A stretch of 64,000 nucleotides of DNA from Isoetes taiwanensis (taxonomy: Eukaryota; Streptophyta; Lycopodiopsida; Isoetales; Isoetaceae), in assembly GCA_021234155.1 (NCBI GenBank), contig JAJEKV010000001.1, positions 2,534,707 through 2,598,706 on the forward strand, written 5' to 3'. The translations under genes were made by a program, and so were the position numbers. Below, one piece after another: positions 57,901 to 64,000 of this stretch (position 1 is the first letter of the stretch; every line of letters starts with the position of its first letter). The notes under the pieces are model-generated. The model made no database searches. It was not told the origin of the DNA and saw nothing but the letters and a program-made list of their open reading frames with translations.

Positions 57901-60900
57901 CTCGCGCTGGGCCTCGGGGGCCGCACGCTAATGACCACTCCTCCCGAGTCTCGCTTCCCCTATCCGACCATGGACCCCGTCACAGTGGCTCCCCTCTGAA
58001 GCGCCCAAAAGATTCCGGGACGGCCCGAGAACTTCATTAAACCGGCGGAACCGTACCGGGCAGGCCTGGTCGTTCGCACCGGGAGGTTCGGACAGAATCA
58101 CCGCCAGAAATTCCACTGAATGCTGCCTTTAAATTACCCTTAGGAGCAAAGTTGGCTAAAGGTCGGTTTTGCAAAAAGAAACACTCACGCTCCACGACAG
58201 ATCCCGTGAGATCCACATCCTGGAAAAGCCAGTAACAATTGACTACGAAAAGATGGGCGGTGTTTCGCTTGGCGCTTCGGAGGTCGTGGTCTTCCGCCAC
58301 TTAACTTAATAGTCCTCGTGGCAACGCCGACGCTCGGTAGTCCACGGGCGTGAGTCAAATCGCTATTCCTGGAGAGGGAGTGTCACCCGGCCCCGGCCCC
58401 TGTGGCCTTGGGGTAGAGGAAATTCTGTGGCAAGTGCCTCCTGGGATTTAGGTCCTGCTGCCACACACCCCACTCCACGCCAAGTCGCGCGAAGGTCCCT
58501 TTAACCGCTGGGGCGAGAGGGCCTCCAAAACGAAACTCCCAGGCCGCTGTGTTCTGTGAAGGGTTTGCTTTTGGGGCCGACTTGGTCCGTTGCACTTGGG
58601 ACTGCCGAGAAGCCGCAAATGAGAATACGAGCAAGTGGAAACTGACGAACGGAGTTTGGGCCTGTCCTCCTCCGGCGCAAGTAGAAGCCCGGGCTTTTGC
58701 AAGGGCAAGACATTCATAAATCAAGAATCAATGCATTGTACCTAAAATAAATTCTTATTTTTTGCCACCTGGAATCCTAATCCATTTCCAAAGACACCCC
58801 AATTTTCTAAATTTCTATGAAGTGTCCAGTCAAAGGTTATATTAGAATCCACGCGTTCTCAAGGTATAAACCCACCCCCAAGTCAAACGAGGCCAGACCT
58901 GCAGGATCCTCACAAGAGGGAGAGAGTCCTGACCCCAAGAGGCTGATCCAAAAGTTCTCGAGGCCTTCCTCTCGGCACAAGGCTTCCCTGGCCGCAGACG
59001 CCATCGACCACCCTCCCTAGAGTCTGCAGGCTCCCTATCCAACGCTGACCTCCGCTCGTGGGCCCCTCTTCTGGAAGCCCAAAAGATTCCGTAGACGGGC
59101 CCCGTGAGGTGAACTTGTCAAATTGGCGGCCCCTGTGTGCCGCCAGAGAAACCGCGTAGTGGTTTCGCCGTTTCGTACCGGGGAGGCTCAATGCGACGTA
59201 CTCGCCACCGCCTACGGCGTGAATTTAGCCTTAGGGAGCAGTTATGCGTCGTGTTTTGCAAAAGAAAAGAAATACTTTACGCCTTCTGCACGCATATCTC
59301 TGCATTTGCTATCTTGTGCTAATTACTACGAAAGTGTAATGAATGGCTAACACCATCCCCCGACCGGGAAGGAGAGGCCGCAAAACGTAAACCCCTCGCG
59401 GGCTGCAGCCCCGCTCTGGCGCGCTGGGGCCGAGACTTGGTCTGCTGGTGGTACCTGACCCGCCGGTGGAGCCGCAGCCGAGAATACGGAAAGCAAGTGG
59501 AACCGACGTGAGTTTTGAGTTTTGGGCCTGTCCTCCTCCCACATGCGGCAAAGTAGTAGTCGGGGCGCTTTTGCAAGGCGCAAAAGATATCTCAAATTCA
59601 ATTAATGCATTGTAAATTTAAAATAAATTTGATTTTTGCTGCACCGGATTCCTAACCCATCTCCAGCACAATGTTCCCCAATTTCGAAATTTCTGGAGAA
59701 GGCTCAGGCCAAAGGGTTAGTATTAGAATCCGCCGGGGCAGCCCCGCTGTGCGCAACCGAAGCCGCACCCTTCCCCAAGTCGTACCGAGGCCGTGAGACT
59801 GGCAGGTGGATCCCTCACAAGAGTCCCCCACCCCAAAAGGCGATCCGTGCAAGTTCCCCAGGCAGCCTTTCCCCGGCAACGCCTCCTGGCCGTGACGCTT
59901 AATGACCAATCACCCTGAGCCCTACTTATCCGACCGCGGATCCTCCTGATTCGTGGCCCCTTTCGAAGTGCCCCAAAAGATTCCAGATCTGGCCCGGAGA
60001 ACTTGTCAAACGACCATGCAAGGCCCTGAAAAGGTCGACTCAGAGAAAACCGCAGTGTCTTATCGTCAAAAATTCCTGGGAGGTTCCTAATGGTAAATCG
60101 ACCCCGCCAAATCAACCGAATGGGCTTAAATTACCCTAGGGCGTTACAAGGTCGGTTTTGCAAAAGAAAATACCCACGCCCACGACAAGAGATCCCGCAT
60201 CCACATCCCAGGCCACTGGACTAATACGAAAGTGTGATGGAAGTGAGCTACCGCTTTCCGGAGGTCGGGTGGTCTTCTCGGGCCACCTTAACTTTGGCCT
60301 CCCGTGGCAACGCCGACGCTCGAACTACTGGCGCAGTCAACCGCGATTCCTGAGAGGGAGGTTGCCCGTCCGTCCCCGTGGCCTTGGGAGAGTGTACCCC
60401 AGCGCGTACCGTATTTTAGGTCCGCGGGTTCTGCCAACACCCCAACACCCACGTTGCTTCGCTGTGCGTCCCCCGACCGACAGGAGAGGGGCTCAAAACG
60501 CAGAAACCCAAAGGTTGCCAGTTGTAGAAGGTTTGGCGCTGGGTCGACTTGGTCTCGCACTTGGGAACGCCAGAAGCCTGCACGAGAATACGAGCAAGGG
60601 GAACTACCTGGAAGTGAGTTTGGGCCCGCTCCTCCCGGCTGTGGCAAGTAGCTTCAGTTTTTGCAGCGGCAAGATATTCATACCCGCACTGTACGTATCG
60701 TTACTAAAATAGTACCTCGATGGTTACCGATTCCTAACCCATCTCCAAAGACAATGTTCCCCACTTTTCAAATTTCGAGAAGGTCTAGGTCAAAGGGTTA
60801 GTATTAGAATAGACCAAGCGGGCAACCGGTTTCCGCACCCTTCCCAAGTCAAACAAGGCCGTGATTCCCGCGTCATCCCCGCAAGAGGGAGAGTCCGGAC

Positions 60901-63900
60901 CCCTGCGGGCGCGATCCAAAAGTTCCTTCGGTGGGTGCTCCTTCCTCGGGTACGGCCGTGGGCACGACGCCACACCACCTCCTGAGTCTCGCCTCATCCG
61001 CATCAAGCGGACCTCATTCGTGGGCCCTCCTTCGAAGGCCCAAAAGATTCCAGACGGCCCGAGAATCGGTCAAACCGCTGCGGGCGCCCCAGGTCACCAC
61101 CTTGTGGAAACGCAGTTGTCTTATCGTCGCACCCGGAGGCTCCTGAATGCGCAACCACCCCAAATCGTCCGGAATATGGTGAATACCCTAGGGAGCAAGT
61201 TAAGGTCGTTTTGCAAAAGAAGAAAACACTCACGCCTTTCCACGACAAGAGATCCCGTGATCCACATCCTAGGCCAATTGATTGCCAGTGTGATGGTGGA
61301 AGTGTTACTTTGGCGCTTTTCTGGAGGTCGGTGGTTCTCGTAGCCACTAACTTAAGGTTCCGGCAACGCTGACGCTCGAAGTCCAGTCGGCAGAGCCACA
61401 AATCGCTGATTCCCAGGAGGTTCTTCCGCCCGGCCCCTCGTGTGGCCTGGGAGAGAATGTAAGCAGCTCGGGATTTAGGGTCCGGTGTTTCCGGGCGCGC
61501 CAACACCCCCACTCCACGCCAAGTCACGGGCGCGTCCCCTGACCGGATACAAGGAGAGGGCCTCCAAAAACGAAACCTGGGAAGTAATGCTGTGCTTGTG
61601 AAGGGTTTGCGCTTTTGGGGGCCGTGGACTGGTTCATAGAATTGGGACCGGCCGGTGAAGTCAGAAATGGTATCACGAGCAAGGGGAACCATCTTTGTTT
61701 TAGGCTTGGGCCCGCCCTCCGGATGCAGGCAAGTAGAAGCCTTCCAAGGCGCTTTTGGTGGCAAAGCAAGTAAGACATTCATAAATTCGTGAAATTAATG
61801 CGCTGTTTTAAAATAAATTCTTGATTTTTTGTCACCGATTCCTAACCCATCTCCAAAGACACGTTCGCTAATTTTCAAATTTTCTGAGTAGTTGCCCAGT
61901 CAAAGGGTTAGCATTAGAAACGCCGCGCAACCGGAAATGCACCCTTCCCCAAGTCTAAGGTCAGACTCCTATAAAATGATCCTCACAAGAGGGAGAGTCC
62001 TGACCCCCAAGAGGCTGTGTGGATCCAAAAGTTCCTTCGAGTATGCCTTTCCCGGAAAAATAAGCCTCCCCTGTGGGCCGTGACGCCGCTAATGACCACC
62101 CTCCTGAGCGCCCCTATCCGGATCATGATCCTCTCCCAGCTCAGGCCCCTGAAGGCCCAAAAGATTCCAGACGCAACCGTGAGAACTTGTCAAACTGGGC
62201 GCGCCCCGAGGCCTGTAGAAACCGGGGGCAGTTGTCTTGGCTTCCCCGCGAAATCTAGTAACTGACCGCCAAATCGTCCTGAATGGCGCGAAATTACCCC
62301 AGGGAGCAAGTTGGCCTGGCTTTGCAAAGAACACTCACGCCTCCACTTATGGACTCCGTGATCCACATCCTAGGCCAATCGGGATCACGAGTGTGGTGGG
62401 TTTTTTAGAGCCACTTCGGCGCCTTCTTGAGGTGTCGTGGTGGTCTTCCTCTCACACTAACCCGGTCCCTGTGGCAACGCCGACAAGCTCGAGTCCATTG
62501 GCAGTAGCTTCCTCTCTCAAATCACATTCCTGAGAGGGGAGGTTTCACCGCCCGGCCCCGTGGGCCTGGGAGAGGAAATCTCGTGGGGCAAAGCAACCTC
62601 CTCGGGGATTTTAGGGGTCCTGTCAAGGCCAACACCCCCACTCCACGCCAAGTCACGCTGCCAAGGTCCCGCCCTCAGGCGCGCAAGCAGGGCCTCCAAA
62701 CGTGAAACCCTGGGTGGGCTACCGTGCCCCTGGGAAGGGCCTGCGCTTTTGGGGCCGGCACTGGTCTGCTGCACTCGGGACTGCCTAGAAGTTTGTTTGG
62801 TGAATACTGGAAAGGCGGTGGAACCGGGACTAACGGTTTGGGCCTCCGTCCTCCTCCCATGCAAGTAGAAGTCGGGGCTTTTGTACGCTATTATCTATAC
62901 CCAGAATCAATGCACAAAATTTTAAAATAAATTTTATTTTACTGAAATCCAACCATTTCCAGCCGATGCTCACCTTTCAAACTCTGAGAAGGTCTAGGCC
63001 AAAGTGGCTAAGATTAGGAATGGCCGGGGCAGCCCGCTGTGTATAACCGAAATGCACCCCTTCCCAAGTCAAACGAGGCCAGACTGCGGATCCCCGCCAA
63101 GAGGGGGAGAGCATCCCACCCTGAGGCGGATTCAAAGCTCCTGGTGCAGCCTTTCCTGGCCTCCGTGGGGCTGCATCGTGAATAATTACCTCGAGTCTTT
63201 ACCTATCCGGACCGCTTGGATCCTCACGCGGGTTCCCCTCTTCGAAGGCGCCCAGCATTCTTTGCACGCCCCGAGAACTTGCTACCACAAACCGCAGCGC
63301 CCGGTACTGTAGAAAACCGCGAAGGTTCTGCCGTTTCGCACCGGGAGTTCTTGAATGGCAGATCGACCCCGCCAAATCGTCCTGAATGGCTTAATTCTAC
63401 TCCTAGGAGCAAGTTGGCGCGCCCTGCCGGTAAAAAGAAAGAAACACCACACGCCTCCACGACAAAGAGGATCCCAGATCCACATCCTAGGCCACCCACG
63501 AGCGGATGGAAGCGAGCCAGCCTGGCTTTCTGGAGGCCGGTAACTTCCTCGCCACGGACCCGGGTCCCTGTAAAGCAACGCTGACGTTTCCAAGTCCATC
63601 AAACCCCACCCAGAGGGGAGGCTCACTCCTGTCCGGCCCCTGTGGCCTCTGGGAGAGTGGAAACGGGCGCTAAAATTCTGGGATTTAGGGTCCGCGTTTC
63701 CCCAGCGCCAACACCCCCACTCCACGCCAGCTCACCTACAAGGTCCGGACCGACATATGAGAGGGCCTCCAAAACGTGTGTCCCGCAGCCGCCGTGCCCT
63801 GAAGGGTTTGCGCTTTGGGGCCGTAGGACTTGGTCCGGCACTTGGGACCCGCCTAGGAGTTCTCGTTTCAGAACATCACGTGAGCAAGGGGAACTGACGG

Positions 63901-64000
63901 AGCGGAGTTTGGGCCTGTCCTCCTCCGAAGTGGCAAGTAGAGCCTATGGGGCGCTATAAAGCGCGCAAGACAAGCAATACAACTGAACGAAGTACAACAA

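Larger units (their letters stand above)
50735..64000 (+). repeat. GC-rich tandem array, unit about 1.08 kb, about 12 units, continuing past the window end
   Basis: The landmark AGAAGGTCTAGGTCAAAGG recurs at about 51321, 52418, 53486, 54542, 55632, 56704, 57737, 58818, 59697, 60778, 61888 and 62987. Spacings are 1033-1110 bp, except one of about 880. Each unit contains in order: an AT-rich box, this landmark, CACAAGAGGGAGAGTCC, CCCAAAAGATTCC, TTTTGCAAAAGAAAG, GTGTGATGGAAGTGAG, GGCAACGCCGACGCTCG, GGCCTTGGGGAGAGGAAAT, CACCCCCACTCCACGCCAAG, GAGAGGGCCTCCAAAACG, GAAGGGTTTGCGCTTTGGGG and GCCTGTCCTCCTCC. No reading frame is conserved between units, so I treat it as satellite-like or an intergenic-spacer-type repeat. 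Units differ by many small indels, which may be real or sequencing error. Confidence 0.93.

Overview
The window reads as nuclear DNA of a land plant with a large, repeat-rich genome. The evidence is plant-type retroelements (two L1-type LINEs and a Ty3/gypsy chromovirus), an exon resembling plant galactan synthase (GT92/GALS), plant TATA promoters, telo-box motifs (AAACCCTA) and a plant CENH3-like histone fold. There are no operons and no bacterial features. No ordinary, fully intact protein gene was found. Almost every recognisable coding region is cut by stops and frame changes, which means old decay, a noisy assembly, or both. Species cannot be named from this sequence.

Layout. 1-2130: a repeated module (copy A) on the minus strand, with two long palindromes. 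2131-5448: AT-rich DNA with one GT92/GALS-like exon. 5449-8175: a minus-strand LINE with its poly(A) end at 5449. 8521-9369: a minus-strand transposon-type protein, nearly open. 9370-11830: mostly unassigned. 11831-13930: module copy B on the plus strand. 13623-17580: the most interesting part. It has two TATA promoters, each preceded by two ~65-bp palindromes. The first drives a histone H3/CENH3-like reading frame (14107-15333). The second drives a broken chromatin-reader-like frame (16054-17580). 17603-17782: a foldback MITE. About 17790-22640: a decayed chromovirus (RT, RNase H, integrase, chromodomain). 23290-24720: module copy C. 24725-27775: a plus-strand LINE of the same family as the first.

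Right half. 27780-28260: CpG-rich GACG/ACACGG repeats. 28580-30238: a pyrimidine tract of about 1.66 kb. 30.2-50.7 kb: mostly unclassifiable, with a purine tract, a short tandem repeat, telo-box hairpins, perfect heat-shock elements and a telomere-like run. 50735-64000: a GC-rich tandem array of about 1.08-kb units (about 12 units), each with an AT-rich box, running off the window end.

How it may fit together: the CENH3-like frame, the chromodomain retroelement, the satellite-like array and the long asymmetric tracts would suit pericentromeric heterochromatin, but that is inference. The strongest candidate for something undescribed is the palindrome-promoter block carrying the CENH3-like frame, next to modules that recur three times in the window.
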